Assembly: GCA_030692365.1 (NCBI GenBank)
Contig: JAUYCC010000026.1
Coordinates: 32,063-96,062, forward strand
Direction of reading: 5' to 3'
From: Pelolinea sp.
GTDB lineage: Bacteria; Chloroflexota; Anaerolineae; Anaerolineales; Anaerolineaceae
DNA: 64,000 nt
Part shown: one piece after another, positions 9,296 through 18,303 of the stretch
How the letters are laid out: each line of letters starts with the position of its first letter
Numbering within the stretch: the stretch's first letter is position 1
The notes under the pieces: model-generated
Told to the model about the DNA's origin: nothing
The model's database searches: none
What the model saw: the letters and a program-made list of their open reading frames with translations, nothing else
Made by a program: the position numbers and the translations under genes

Positions 9296-10321
9296 TTAGT
9301 TGTTGCCCCAGAGCGCTTTGTTATCAGCATTCGCGGAGGTAACCTTGGTTGTGCTCAGGTTCAGCATGTAACCAACATCGGATTTCACGATCATGGCAGG
9401 TGACCACAGAGCGCCTTCCTGTACAACTTCGCCTTCTGCAGGATCCTTGCCGTCGAATTTATCCTGAATCCAGTTCACAATGATGCCGAAGTCCGGAATC
9501 GGTTGGCTGGAGGCTTCATCGGAATAACCATCGCGGATGGCTGCCAGAGCTTCTGCGCAGCCGTCAACACCGGTTACGAAGATGTGTCCTTCTTCGCCGC
9601 TTTTGAATTTCTTGCCAAGCTGCTCAAGCGCGGCCAATACAACAGTGGTGCCTACGCAGTCTGAGTGCATGTAGATGCCATCCACAGCAGTCGATCCAAC
9701 TACATCCAGTGTGTTGGCGGAGAATTTATCAGCCTTCCATTCGGTGGGTTTGGAAATGACGGTGATGTTGGGATATGCCTTCATTACATCATTGAAGCCG
9801 CCACCGCGCAGTTGCGCCACGTTCTGGCCGAGGTCACCCTGCAGTTCAAGCACAGTACCCTTGGGTTCGCCGTACTTGCCGGTCAGCAGTTCAACCATGG
9901 CTTCGCCAGCTTGTTTACCGGCAAGGTAGTTGTCGGACTGCACAACCATGTTGACTTCGCAGCCAATGGGAGCGCGGTCAATGGTATAGAACGGGATGCC
10001 CGCATCTTTGGCTTTCTTCACTGAAGCGCAGATAGCCTTGCTGTCAACCGGGACGGTGACGATCGCATTGACGCCCAGGGAAATGAAATATTCCATCTGG
10101 CTGGCCTGTGTTTCTGCATTTTGGTTAGCATTTGTTGTCACAACAGCCCAGACCTTCTTCTCGGCATGTGAAACCAGGCCGTTCATAATCTGGCCCTGGC
10201 CGCCGGACAATTCAGGGGCGCCGTAACCGATGGTTACATTTCCCTTTACGACCTTGGGCGCGCAAGCAGCAATAAGCATGGCAACCACCGCGATAACTGA
10301 AAAGATAATGCTTTTTTTCAT
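9296..10321 (-). CDS. Sugar-binding lipoprotein of the ABC importer (ribose-type)
   Basis: This 341-residue periplasmic-binding protein has a lipoprotein signal: positive MKK, a hydrophobic core and lipobox IAAC with the modified cysteine at about residue 20. The mature part has the type I fold of ribose/galactose-binding proteins, including MEYFISLGVNAIVTVPVDSKAI and GIPFYTIDRAPIG. The start has AGGAGAAG upstream. It heads the transport operon, behind two strong promoters and a palindromic operator. The ligand is probably a monosaccharide or polyol used by the adjoining kinases and isomerases. Confidence 0.95.
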   Translation of the reverse strand: MKKSIIFSVIAVVAMLIAACAPKVVKGNVTIGYGAPELSGGQGQIMNGLVSHAEKKVWAVVTTNANQNAETQASQMEYFISLGVNAIVTVPVDSKAICASVKKAKDAGIPFYTIDRAPIGCEVNMVVQSDNYLAGKQAGEAMVELLTGKYGEPKGTVLELQGDLGQNVAQLRGGGFNDVMKAYPNITVISKPTEWKADKFSANTLDVVGSTAVDGIYMHSDCVGTTVVLAALEQLGKKFKSGEEGHIFVTGVDGCAEALAAIRDGYSDEASSQPIPDFGIIVNWIQDKFDGKDPAEGEVVQEGALWSPAMIVKSDVGYMLNLSTTKVTSANADNKALWGNN

Positions 10322-10555
10322 GGTTCTCTTCTCCTTTTAGAGATTTTTAATTTTTTGTTGTTAATTTACTTTCAAAAACGCCATTCCAATTTTTCTTTCG
10401 ATAAACCCTCCTTTCAAAACAATTTTTTCATGAGTCTCAATCGCATATTCGTCCGCAATTCAGGTTAGTTAAATGGTGGTTTAGGTAATTAAATAAAGGG
10501 GTGGCTTTTATCCTTGGCCAACTTTCCCGACAATGAAATGAAATTCATTATGTGT

Positions 10556-10584
10556 ATCATAATCAGTATTATCGCATATGTCAA
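10556..10584 (-). promoter_or_regulatory. Sigma70-type promoter, proximal
   Basis: On the minus strand TTGACA (10584-10579) is followed after 17 bases by TATGAT (10561-10556). The -35 is perfect, the spacing ideal and the -10 matches five of six. It reads into the ABC transporter operon. The palindrome ATTATG-N5-CATAAT (10547-10563) overlaps its -10 and may be a regulator site. Confidence 0.8.
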
Positions 10585-10624
10585 TAACAATTGCCATTGA
10601 GTGTGGATTTTTATTTAGTGACCT

Positions 10625-10650
10625 CAATAGTGAAATATTGTTCACTATTG
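10625..10650 (-). promoter_or_regulatory. Operator: 10-bp perfect inverted repeat, probably for the SorC regulator
   Basis: CAATAGTGAA, a six-base spacer and TTCACTATTG form a perfect palindrome just downstream of the distal promoter's expected start point. A related half site (ATAATAGTGCA, around 10668-10678) overlaps that promoter's -10. The position suits repression, relieved by a sugar phosphate. Assignment to the adjacent SorC regulator rests on proximity. Confidence 0.7.
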
Positions 10651-10667
10651 TACTTTTGCTCATTCTT

Positions 10668-10696
10668 ATAATAGTGCATTCCCGAATCATTGTCAA
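10668..10696 (-). promoter_or_regulatory. Sigma70-type promoter, distal
   Basis: Minus-strand TTGACA (10696-10691), 17-base spacer, TATTAT (10673-10668). It lies just after the SorC gene and before the operator at 10625-10650, and directs transcription into the ABC transporter operon. Confidence 0.8.
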
Positions 10697-10736
10697 GTGC
10701 CTCCCCTGCTATTTTGTATAATAGTTAATCATGTTT

Positions 10737-11714
10737 CTAACTGCCGGATTTCCTGAGTTCATAAAGTAAATTTTCAGCCAGCATTTCGTCAATGAACAAA
10801 ACTGAAAACAATTTGGTTTTCATCGCGGCGATCACAGCGCGCGATTTTTCAATTCCACCGGCGACCGCGATCACCCGATTGATTTTTCGGATCTGGTCGA
10901 GACTGATACTGAGCATGCGGTTATAAAACTCAGCCTCAATCAAATTTCCATCTTTGTCAAAATGCCTTCCGCAAATATCTCCAACCGCCCCTTGCTCCTG
11001 CATCTGGCGCATATATTTAGTACCGACATAGACAATGCTGCCTGGCTGCGGGGGAACGGCTCCAATGCCAATCACAGCAGTGGTCAATTTGTTCCAGCGT
11101 TCAACCACCATACTCACTGCGGGGTCTTGGAGTAAATCGTCACGAAGGTGTTTTGAGCCAACAAACATGGGAGCCAGCAAAAAATAGGGATGCCCGCTGA
11201 AGCTCTTGGCTGCTTGCAGGACGATCTGGTTGATCTGCGAATATGTGCCAGTGTAGCCACGCTCTCCCATTAGCGGTACGACATCAATATCCCTCGGTAC
11301 CGAGGGCGCGAGCAATTGTACAATGCGCGTTATGGTTCTGCCCCAGGCGATGCCTAAAATATCGGAGTCAACCAGAGTTTTTTCAAGATAGGTGGATGCG
11401 GCACCCGCTATTGCCCGCATCGTCAGATCGTGATATTTATGCATGCTTGGAACAACAAACACCCGATCCAAATTGGTGCGATCCTGGATCTCAAGCGCCA
11501 AACTTTCGCTGTTATTCGTCGGGTTGACTACTTCAATTCGGACGATGCCGCGATCGCGCGCTTGTTGCAGATATTGCGCTATTGAAGACCGGGAAACAGC
11601 TAATCTGTCAGCGATTTCCTGTTGGGATAAGTTTTCATCATAGTAGAGGTGCGCGACCTGCACTAATGTGGCAACTAAATCTTCTTTTTTATCAAGCTTG
11701 TTTTTAGTTATCAT
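10737..11714 (-). CDS. SorC/DeoR-type sugar-responsive transcriptional regulator
   Basis: This 325-residue regulator has an N-terminal helix-turn-helix (YDENLSQQEIADRLAVSRSSIAQYLQQA, residues 25-52). The C-terminal sugar-phosphate-binding domain of the SorC family follows, with DILGIAWGRT, a conserved effector-site strand, and GAVGDICGRHFD. Length is typical. It lies between the ROK kinase and the ABC operon, all on one strand. It most likely controls the operon through the palindrome at 10625-10650, with a phosphorylated pathway intermediate as inducer. It may also be read through from the upstream catabolic operon. Confidence 0.92.
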   Translation of the reverse strand: MITKNKLDKKEDLVATLVQVAHLYYDENLSQQEIADRLAVSRSSIAQYLQQARDRGIVRIEVVNPTNNSESLALEIQDRTNLDRVFVVPSMHKYHDLTMRAIAGAASTYLEKTLVDSDILGIAWGRTITRIVQLLAPSVPRDIDVVPLMGERGYTGTYSQINQIVLQAAKSFSGHPYFLLAPMFVGSKHLRDDLLQDPAVSMVVERWNKLTTAVIGIGAVPPQPGSIVYVGTKYMRQMQEQGAVGDICGRHFDKDGNLIEAEFYNRMLSISLDQIRKINRVIAVAGGIEKSRAVIAAMKTKLFSVLFIDEMLAENLLYELRKSGS

Positions 11715-11739
11715 ATCCTTATTTCACTATCACCTTTAT

Positions 11740-12732
11740 TTAGAGCTTGAGTAAACCGGTGTGCAGGAATACATCCGCCGCTGCTCCCACCAGGGCTGAA
11801 TTCGGAAAGGATTCAGTTGCAATTTTTAGGTCGCGTTTGGCTTCCTCGGTCATCAGAAAATCTCTAACTCTCCTGTCAACACACTGAATAAATTCCGGTG
11901 AACCTTTCCAGACGCTGCCGCCCAGAACGATCATTTCCAGATCAAGCAAGTTAACCATTGAAGATAGTGAGATGCCAAGCTTTCTAACCACTTCCTCAAT
12001 AATTTCTATGGAAGCCTGATCTCCCAGTGATTCGGCTTGAAACACCATTTTGGTTGTCACCAGCAGGCGGTCATTTTCGCTTAAGTGTTTAAGGATTTTA
12101 CTTTCCCCCTGCTCGACTGCAAGCTGCCCCTGGCTGGCAATAGCTGGACCAGCCACAAAGCTTTCAAAGCAGCCTTTCTGTCCGCATCCGCATAGCTCGC
12201 CTGTTCTTTCGTCATAGATATTATGGCCGAGGTTACCCGCGAATCCATGCGCGCCGTCATAGAGTTTGCCATCCAGGAAAAGATATCCCCCATAGCCTGT
12301 TCCCAGCGTCATCCAGGCAACATTCTTTAAACCTTTTGCTTTACCCCAAAGTACTTCCGCCATAAGCGCCATACGGACATCTGTGGCTGGATAATTCGGT
12401 ACACCAAACCTTTCCCATGTCATTCGTCCGAAAGGCACATTGCGCCAATAAAGGTTGGCAACCAGCACCGCGTCGCCTGTTTCTGTGTCAATATTGCCGC
12501 AAATACTCAGGCCAATTCCCGGGAAACTACCGAATTCTTTCTTTGCCCGGTTTACATACGGCTCGAGCAAATCGAGGATGGCATCAGGTTTCGCGACACC
12601 CTGCTCATCAAAAGGCACCAAAAGCCGTTGTGCGGGTTCCAGCAAGTTCCCGTACTGGTTGATAAAGGCGATATCCATTTTGGTACCACCGATATCTACC
12701 GCCAGTACATATTTGGGGGATTCTTCTTTCAA
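11740..12732 (-). CDS. ROK-family sugar kinase
   Basis: This 330-residue protein has the ROK fold. The N-terminal phosphate motif is AVDIGGTKMDIAF and the substrate and zinc region reads GHNIYDERTGELCGCGQKGCFE. The CxCGxxGCxE cysteines and upstream His that bind structural zinc are all present. There is no N-terminal helix-turn-helix, so it is a kinase and not a NagC-type repressor. It lies 25 bases upstream of the SorC gene and next to a cupin glucose-6-phosphate isomerase, which together suggest phosphorylation of glucose or a related hexose. The sugar is not certain. Confidence 0.9.
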   Translation of the reverse strand: MKEESPKYVLAVDIGGTKMDIAFINQYGNLLEPAQRLLVPFDEQGVAKPDAILDLLEPYVNRAKKEFGSFPGIGLSICGNIDTETGDAVLVANLYWRNVPFGRMTWERFGVPNYPATDVRMALMAEVLWGKAKGLKNVAWMTLGTGYGGYLFLDGKLYDGAHGFAGNLGHNIYDERTGELCGCGQKGCFESFVAGPAIASQGQLAVEQGESKILKHLSENDRLLVTTKMVFQAESLGDQASIEIIEEVVRKLGISLSSMVNLLDLEMIVLGGSVWKGSPEFIQCVDRRVRDFLMTEEAKRDLKIATESFPNSALVGAAADVFLHTGLLKL

Positions 12733-12788
12733 AGTTTCAGCTCCGGGTATTTCGTAGATATCTTATTTATCTCTTGACTTGAGAGAAA

Positions 12789-13370
12789 TTATTTCCATTG
12801 CTCGTTCAATACAAACTCCGGTTTCCCATTGCGTTCAACCAGCAATTTCCGAAATCCTTTTTCTTCAATCGGACCGTAATTATGACCAGCGGATAGATGG
12901 TAAGAAGCGACGAAAACCAGGGGTTCGTTTCCTGTGTTGACCACCCGATGCGCCCACATGGGCGGAATATGGCTGATAGTTCCAACCTTCCATCTTTCAG
13001 CCAGGAATTCACCTTCAATTGTTTGCATTAATAAATTGCCTTGCCCTTTAACGCAGAAATAAATCTCTGGCTGGTTTTCGGCTGCGTGGAAATGGCCCTT
13101 GGTCATGTAATATTCATCGCCTACTTTTCCGGGCTGAATGCGGGTTGTGCCTAATGCCATATCAGAAAGTGACGTCTTAAAACCATAATAGAAGATTTCA
13201 TAGACCAACGGATCGCCTTGTTTAATCAACGCTTCAGTGGCAGCTTTATCATGGAACATCGGGGAAAGATCGCTAACTTTTCGCGCAACTGATCTCTCTT
13301 TGGGTGAGAATTCTCCCAAGTCAAAATCATATAAGACAGTGACGGGGTAATCTTCTTTTTTTAAGTTCAT
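12789..13370 (-). CDS. Cupin-type glucose-6-phosphate isomerase
   Basis: This 193-residue protein matches the archaeal-type, metal-dependent phosphoglucose isomerase cupin. The core TKGHFHAAENQPEIYFCVKGQGNLL gives the metal-binding HxH and Glu, and a later HRVVN supplies the last histidine. I start it at ATG 13370, preceded by GGAG at eight bases; an in-frame start at 13403 would lie inside the E2 gene. Interconversion of glucose-6-phosphate and fructose-6-phosphate would link the neighbouring ROK kinase to glycolysis. This cupin family is less common in bacteria than the classical Pgi. Confidence 0.88.
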   Translation of the reverse strand: MNLKKEDYPVTVLYDFDLGEFSPKERSVARKVSDLSPMFHDKAATEALIKQGDPLVYEIFYYGFKTSLSDMALGTTRIQPGKVGDEYYMTKGHFHAAENQPEIYFCVKGQGNLLMQTIEGEFLAERWKVGTISHIPPMWAHRVVNTGNEPLVFVASYHLSAGHNYGPIEEKGFRKLLVERNGKPEFVLNEQWK

Positions 13371-13389
13371 TTTAAATTCTCCTGGTAAT

Positions 13390-14559
13390 TTATAGTGCTT
13401 CAATTAACTGCTTTAAAGTTGCCAAAAAGTCAGTAACTTCCGCGCCGCCCACCGCACGGTGGTCAGCGGCCAAAGTCAGAGTGAAAACCTGTGTACGATG
13501 TAACGTTGAGTTGTCATCCCATAATATGCCATCCCTCAGCGCTCCAACTCCTAAAATTGCCGCCTGGGCAGGGTCAACCAACGGTATAAAACTGGTGATT
13601 CCTTTCATCCCAAGATTGCTAATCGTAAATGTAGCTTCCTGGGTGTCTTTAATTTCCAGCTGTTTATTTTTCGCCCGATAAGTCACCTGGTCCAACTTTT
13701 CAGCGATTTCTTCAACGGATAATTGATGCGCTTGATGAATAACCGGAACAAATAGCCCTTCGGGAGCAGCTACGGCCACTGCGATATTGACTTCTTGAAA
13801 TTGGAGTACAGTATCCTTGTCAAACCGTGAATTTAATCGAGGATGATTCAGCAGGGCTTCGGCAGCCTTCCAGGTCAAAATTGCGGTGATCGTTACTTTC
13901 GTATTCCTGGATGACTTTCGGGCACTAATAAAGTTAATCAACCTTTCTGCGTTTACCTCAATAGAAACCGAAAATTGCGGAATAGTTTGCGCGCTTTGTT
14001 CCATTCGATGGGCGGTAATAGATTGGATTTGATTGAGGGGAATTCTTGTAAAAGGAATGGTCTCAGAGCTTGAAATATTTGAAGCTGGATTTAACGTTTC
14101 AACATCGTGTGCGGTAATACGTCCTTCTTTTACAATTAAGCTAAGCTTTTCAAGACCTATTCCCAGTTCCTTCGCCCGCCTTTTCGCGTTAGGTGAAATC
14201 CGTAGGCGGGACTCGGTATCACTCATTAGAGCCGATTTGAGTTCTTTTTTCTGTTCCGGTTTAGATGATTCATCGTTAACCTTAACTGCGAGGGGTTTCT
14301 CTGAGGATTCCCAATCTTCTCCCGGCGCGCCAACAACAGCCAGCAATTCCTCCAGATGGACAGTATCGCCTGTCTTAGGAAATATTGCCAGAAGCGTTCC
14401 CTTGGCTGGACTTTCTAGTTCCATCATCGCCTTGGCTGTCTCCAATTCAGCAATGACCTCACCTCGCGCGACAGGATCGCCGGGCTGCTTTAACCACCGG
14501 CCAAGCACAGCTTCGGTGATTGATTCACCCAGGCGGGGCAGGTAAATTTTGGTCGCCAT
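13390..14559 (-). CDS. Dihydrolipoamide acyltransferase (E2) of a 2-oxo-acid dehydrogenase complex
   Basis: The 389-residue E2 has one lipoyl domain (lysine in ETAKAMMEL, about residue 45), a peripheral-subunit-binding domain (RISPNAKRRAKELGI, about residues 119-155) and a C-terminal catalytic domain. The active-site signature reads DHRAVGGAE; the usual HxxxDG Asp is Gly, a position that also varies in cyanobacterial and plastid E2 proteins. It is the third gene of an E1a-E1b-E2 set with tight or overlapping junctions. No E3 lies in the window, so a general lipoamide dehydrogenase elsewhere must complete the complex. Confidence 0.93.
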   Translation of the reverse strand: MATKIYLPRLGESITEAVLGRWLKQPGDPVARGEVIAELETAKAMMELESPAKGTLLAIFPKTGDTVHLEELLAVVGAPGEDWESSEKPLAVKVNDESSKPEQKKELKSALMSDTESRLRISPNAKRRAKELGIGLEKLSLIVKEGRITAHDVETLNPASNISSSETIPFTRIPLNQIQSITAHRMEQSAQTIPQFSVSIEVNAERLINFISARKSSRNTKVTITAILTWKAAEALLNHPRLNSRFDKDTVLQFQEVNIAVAVAAPEGLFVPVIHQAHQLSVEEIAEKLDQVTYRAKNKQLEIKDTQEATFTISNLGMKGITSFIPLVDPAQAAILGVGALRDGILWDDNSTLHRTQVFTLTLAADHRAVGGAEVTDFLATLKQLIEAL

Positions 14560-14562
14560 AGC

Positions 14563-15588
14563 TTAGTCTTTCAGGACTTCATAAACAGCTTTTTTGATAT
14601 CCTCAAGCTGAGGAATAACCCGCTTTTCAGCAGCCGGTCCAAACGGGATGGGAGTGTTATCGGCAGCAACCCTCGCCACTGGTGCATCTAGGTAATCGAA
14701 GGCTTTATCCATGATCAGCGCACTCAATTCAGCGGTTACGCCACCCCTGCTAATATCTTCTGAAACAACGACAACACGATTGGTCTTTCTAACTGAAGTA
14801 AGCAGAGTATCTTCATCGAGCGGCACCAGGGTGCGCGGGTCAATGACTTCGCAAGAGATACCCTCTTTCTCAAGTTCCGCAGCTACCGCCAGCGAACGGT
14901 GCACCATCATCAAAGTCGCGATAATAGTCACATCTTTCCCCGCGCGTTTGATATCCGCTTTTCCGAAGGGAATTTCATATTGTTCTTCAGGGACATCCGA
15001 ACCAATATCACTGATCGTTGAATCAGAAAGCGCCTTACCGCCACCTGGCGATGCTGATCCATAAAGCAACTTGTGTTCCAGAATGAGTACTGGGTCGTTC
15101 ATGCGAATGGCCCTGGTAAGCAAGCCTTTGGCGTCATAAGGTGTGGATGGCATTGCAATATAGAGCCCGGGCGTATGCATAAAAAAGGCTTCCACGCTTT
15201 GCGAATGCTGCGCCGCACGCCCTGTCGCACCCTGTGGCGCACGCATCACAATTGGCACATTAGCCTGACCGCCGGACATCAGACGTAATTTCGCAGCTTC
15301 ATTCACAATCTGGTCCATGGCGCAGAATATAAAATCCGCGTACTGGAATTCAATGATTGGCCGTAATCCTGTCAGCGCCGCGCCGATGCCCATACCCATA
15401 AATCCTGCTTCGGAAATGGGTGTATCCCAAACCCGTTTTGGTCCGAATTCATTCAGCATCCCATTGGAGACATTGAAAGCGCCGTTGAACCGGCCGACGT
15501 CTTCACCCATTAAAATTACATTGGGGTCTCGGCGCATCTCCTGGACCATGGCTTCACGCAGGGCTTCGGAAAGAGAGAGTTTTCTCAT
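14563..15588 (-). CDS. 2-oxo-acid (pyruvate/acetoin) dehydrogenase E1 beta subunit
   Basis: This 341-residue transketolase-like subunit resembles PdhB/AcoB. It shows EAMVQEMRRDPNVILMGEDVG at the start with the conserved Glu that activates thiamine diphosphate, then FQYADFIFCAMDQIVNEAAK, and a C-terminal VVVVSEDISRGGVTAE. Its start overlaps the stop of the alpha subunit. Together with E1 alpha it decarboxylates a 2-oxo acid or cleaves acetoin. Presence inside a sugar island suggests it processes the pathway's pyruvate or a related oxo acid. Confidence 0.94.
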   Translation of the reverse strand: MRKLSLSEALREAMVQEMRRDPNVILMGEDVGRFNGAFNVSNGMLNEFGPKRVWDTPISEAGFMGMGIGAALTGLRPIIEFQYADFIFCAMDQIVNEAAKLRLMSGGQANVPIVMRAPQGATGRAAQHSQSVEAFFMHTPGLYIAMPSTPYDAKGLLTRAIRMNDPVLILEHKLLYGSASPGGGKALSDSTISDIGSDVPEEQYEIPFGKADIKRAGKDVTIIATLMMVHRSLAVAAELEKEGISCEVIDPRTLVPLDEDTLLTSVRKTNRVVVVSEDISRGGVTAELSALIMDKAFDYLDAPVARVAADNTPIPFGPAAEKRVIPQLEDIKKAVYEVLKD

Positions 15589-16616
15589 TGGCCACCTTCG
15601 CTTTCTGACGGTGTTTTAAAAATATATTGAAGGTAATCCTCTGCCCCTACCTCTTCTCCTGCGTTAGCAAAAGCCACCGCGGCAGTAATTTCTTCTTCAA
15701 CCTGTTTTTCAATGCTTTCAAGCTCCTGCGCTGAAAAGACTCCACCGGAAAGCGCTGCATCTTTAAACCGCTTGATTGGATCGAATTTCTCCCACTGTTC
15801 AACTTCCGCTTTATTGCGATACTCCGCCGGTTCAAAGCGGGCATGGCCGCGGATGCGGTAAGTAATGCATTCCAAAAGGGTGGGTCCGCCTCCGCTGCGG
15901 GCTTTTTCAACAGCTTGTTTGGCAGCGGCATAAACCGCAATCACATTGTTACCGTCCGCTTTTTCTCCAGGAATGCCATAACCACAACCGCGAGAGGAAA
16001 GGTCAGTAACCGCTGAAACCAGATCATTAGGCATGGATAGCGCATACTGATTGTTCTCGATTACATAAACAACTGGAAGCTTCCAAAGGGCAGCCATATT
16101 CAGCGATTCGTGAAAAACACCTTCGTTGATCGCTCCATCGCCAAAAAAACTAACAGCCACCTGTGTGGTGCCTTTCACTACTGATGTCAATGCCGCGCCA
16201 GTAGCGATGGGAATGCCCGCGCCTACAATTCCGAAAGCGCCAAGCATTCCGCGGCTGAAATCGCACAGGTGCATGGAACCGCCCATGCCTTTGCAGACGC
16301 CGTTGCGTCTGGCATACATTTCCGCCATCATCACATCCAGCGGCACATCCTTTGCGATGCAGTGGGCGTGACCGCGGTGGGTGCTGGTGACATAATCATC
16401 CACGTTCAAGGCGCTGGCCACCCCGACCGCCACGGCTTCCTGCCCGGTCGCCTGGTGCATGGTGCCTGGCATTTTAGTGGTCAGGAAGAGATAATAAAGC
16501 TTTTCTTCAAATTCACGCGCCCGTACCATGCGCAAAAAGAGTTTTTCCAGAAATGGTTTCTCATACCCGGTTAGAACAATTGGGGTAGCAACTTCTTCAG
16601 GTTTTTTAAAGCTCAT
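15585..16616 (-). CDS. 2-oxo-acid (pyruvate/acetoin) dehydrogenase E1 alpha subunit
   Basis: This 343-residue subunit carries the thiamine-diphosphate motif GDGAINEGVFHESLNMAALWKLPVVYVIENN (GDG...NN) and the phosphorylation-loop region YRIRGHARFEPAEYR. I start it at ATG 16616, with GGAGG five bases upstream and an ATGA overlap with the cyclase stop; a longer frame from 16655 would run into the cyclase gene. It is closest in style to acetoin and pyruvate dehydrogenase alpha subunits. The exact substrate cannot be decided from sequence. Confidence 0.94.
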   Translation of the reverse strand: MSFKKPEEVATPIVLTGYEKPFLEKLFLRMVRAREFEEKLYYLFLTTKMPGTMHQATGQEAVAVGVASALNVDDYVTSTHRGHAHCIAKDVPLDVMMAEMYARRNGVCKGMGGSMHLCDFSRGMLGAFGIVGAGIPIATGAALTSVVKGTTQVAVSFFGDGAINEGVFHESLNMAALWKLPVVYVIENNQYALSMPNDLVSAVTDLSSRGCGYGIPGEKADGNNVIAVYAAAKQAVEKARSGGGPTLLECITYRIRGHARFEPAEYRNKAEVEQWEKFDPIKRFKDAALSGGVFSAQELESIEKQVEEEITAAVAFANAGEEVGAEDYLQYIFKTPSESEGGQ

Positions 16617-17311
16617 GCGTCCTCCCAATCCACGCCGATCACACTCACCGGACAAGATTCCAGACCTATTATTTTCACCGGCAGCGTAAAAGTCCAGGTG
16701 CGCTTGCCAAGCAGGGGTTTGAGATTGGTCAGATATTCGATCAAAGGTATCCCCGCGCCCAAAAGCAATTCATGGTTGGGCTGGCCGATCACTGGTGTGC
16801 TGTCTTTCTCCCGCACCTCATGACCGGAAGTATCCACACCCATCAGTTTGATCTTCGTTTCATACGCCAGCCATCGAATTGCATCCGTCGCGAAGTACGG
16901 CCGCTCATGTTGTTTGGGGGTGTAGTAATTTTTATCCAATCCAGTATAGAAAAAGACGATATCGCCTGGTTGAATGCGATCCTCCGCGATCTCCTTCAGG
17001 TCATCCAACGGTATCTCTTCATTATTTCCGTATTTTGAAATGTCCAACACTACCGTCTCGCCCACCAGTTTGTCCACCGGAAAATCCGCTGCGTCCAGGC
17101 CGTGTTTGTCATGGTGCAGAGGCAGTTCCACATGCGTGCCGATATGGGTGCAAAAAGTGACCTCGGAAATCAGGTATTGGTCTTCCGGGCGGCGCGGGTA
17201 TTTTGTGAATTGCGGCCAACCTTCCACCTGCCGGCTGTCTACTTCCAACCGGTATTCTTCTTTGTTTGGATCCACCCGATGCGAGAGTTCGTATATTTTC
17301 TTTATTTTCAT
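16613..17311 (-). CDS. Cyclase/kynurenine-formamidase-fold metal-dependent hydrolase
   Basis: This 232-residue protein belongs to the cyclase family (Pfam Cyclase, KynB-like). Its motif FCTHIGTHVELPLHHD corresponds to HxGTHxDxPxH with Asp replaced by Glu. A second conserved stretch, IKLMGVDTSGHE, follows. I start at ATG 17311 because GGAG lies six bases upstream. It is embedded between the PfkB kinase and E1 alpha in one operon. A lactonase or ring-opening role on a sugar-acid intermediate is plausible but is inference only. Confidence 0.85.
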   Translation of the reverse strand: MKIKKIYELSHRVDPNKEEYRLEVDSRQVEGWPQFTKYPRRPEDQYLISEVTFCTHIGTHVELPLHHDKHGLDAADFPVDKLVGETVVLDISKYGNNEEIPLDDLKEIAEDRIQPGDIVFFYTGLDKNYYTPKQHERPYFATDAIRWLAYETKIKLMGVDTSGHEVREKDSTPVIGQPNHELLLGAGIPLIEYLTNLKPLLGKRTWTFTLPVKIIGLESCPVSVIGVDWEDA

Positions 17312-17338
17312 GTACTGCTCCAATTTGAAAATTTCAAT

Positions 17339-18286
17339 TTATTCGCTGGGTTTAATCAATTTCTTTACTTCAACTTCTTTATAAATGCGTTCCACATCCG
17401 TCATGTCAACATCACCCGTTCTTTCGGTAAGGACGGTGGCAGCGCTGACAGCGCTGGACCATCTCAACGCAGACTCCCAAGAATCCCCCCTGGATAATCG
17501 ATAGGCAAGCGTGGATGAGACCGCGTCACCAGCCCCGGCGGCGTTCACGGGTTTCTGGAAGGGCGCCTTAGCAAGGTAATTTCCTTCGGTAGTCAGCGCC
17601 AGCATGCCGTGTTTGCCCAGGGTCATCACCAGGTTTTTTATACCCTCATCCGAATAGATTTTTTTTGCCTGCGGGATCAATGACTTCAGCGTTTCCGCCT
17701 TCTTGTTAAACGTCCATTCAAACTCTTCCCAGTTCAATTTCACAATGTCAGGTTTAGCTTTGATAGCTTCAATAATGTATTGTTTTTGGGAATCGATCAG
17801 TGAAGGGACATTGGCTTCTTTGGCGATGGTGATTAGCTCTGAATAAAAATCAACATTCAGAGATGGCGGCAGCGAGCCCGCGAAAATAACCCATTCCGCT
17901 TCTTTCACGCGCTTTTTAAATTTATCAATAAATTCCTGCTTCTGCTCCGCAGAAACAACCACTTCGCCTGCAATTACATGGCTGTGGATGTTGGTTTTTT
18001 CTTCCGCGATGACATGTGCGATGCGGTTGGTGCCGCCCACCCAGATCGGTTCCGGAACGATGCCATACTCTTCCAGCAGCTCTACCAATTCTTCGCCAAT
18101 TTTTCCCGCGAAAAAACCCATTCCCACCGTTTCGGCGCCCAAATGGCGCAGGACGACCGCGGAATTTAGTCCTTTACCACCCACGCAGGTGACCATATGG
18201 TTGGTACGCATGGGCGTACCCGGGATCCATTCCTTGATAAAGATGATCTTGTCAATCGCAGTATTCGGGCAGACTGTAAGGATCAT
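17339..18286 (-). CDS. PfkB-family kinase (1-phosphofructokinase/LacC-like)
   Basis: This 315-residue ribokinase-fold enzyme has the FruK/LacC signature: start MILTVCPNTAIDK, the glycine motif VGGKGLNSAVVL and the catalytic NAAGAGDAVSS (Asp as base). Length is normal. It is 17 bases from the class II aldolase gene upstream. A plausible role is phosphorylation of a ketose phosphate to a bisphosphate before aldol cleavage. Confidence 0.9.
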   Translation of the reverse strand: MILTVCPNTAIDKIIFIKEWIPGTPMRTNHMVTCVGGKGLNSAVVLRHLGAETVGMGFFAGKIGEELVELLEEYGIVPEPIWVGGTNRIAHVIAEEKTNIHSHVIAGEVVVSAEQKQEFIDKFKKRVKEAEWVIFAGSLPPSLNVDFYSELITIAKEANVPSLIDSQKQYIIEAIKAKPDIVKLNWEEFEWTFNKKAETLKSLIPQAKKIYSDEGIKNLVMTLGKHGMLALTTEGNYLAKAPFQKPVNAAGAGDAVSSTLAYRLSRGDSWESALRWSSAVSAATVLTERTGDVDMTDVERIYKEVEVKKLIKPSE

Positions 18287-18303
18287 TTCAGGTACTCTTT
18301 ACA

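Larger units (their letters stand above)
10322..10736 (-). promoter_or_regulatory. 415-base control region of the ABC-transporter operon
   Basis: No convincing gene is present. The region holds two consensus promoters reading toward the binding-protein gene, a perfect 10-bp operator palindrome, and smaller nested inverted repeats around 10532-10563 (AATGAA/TTCATT and ATTATG/CATAAT). The untranslated leader from the distal promoter would be roughly 340 bases. I recognise no known riboswitch in it. Confidence 0.75.

Noticed and set aside
10508..10696. A 62-codon minus-strand frame in the ABC operon leader
   Set aside because: It overlaps both promoters and the operator, has no ribosome-binding site and an unlikely composition.
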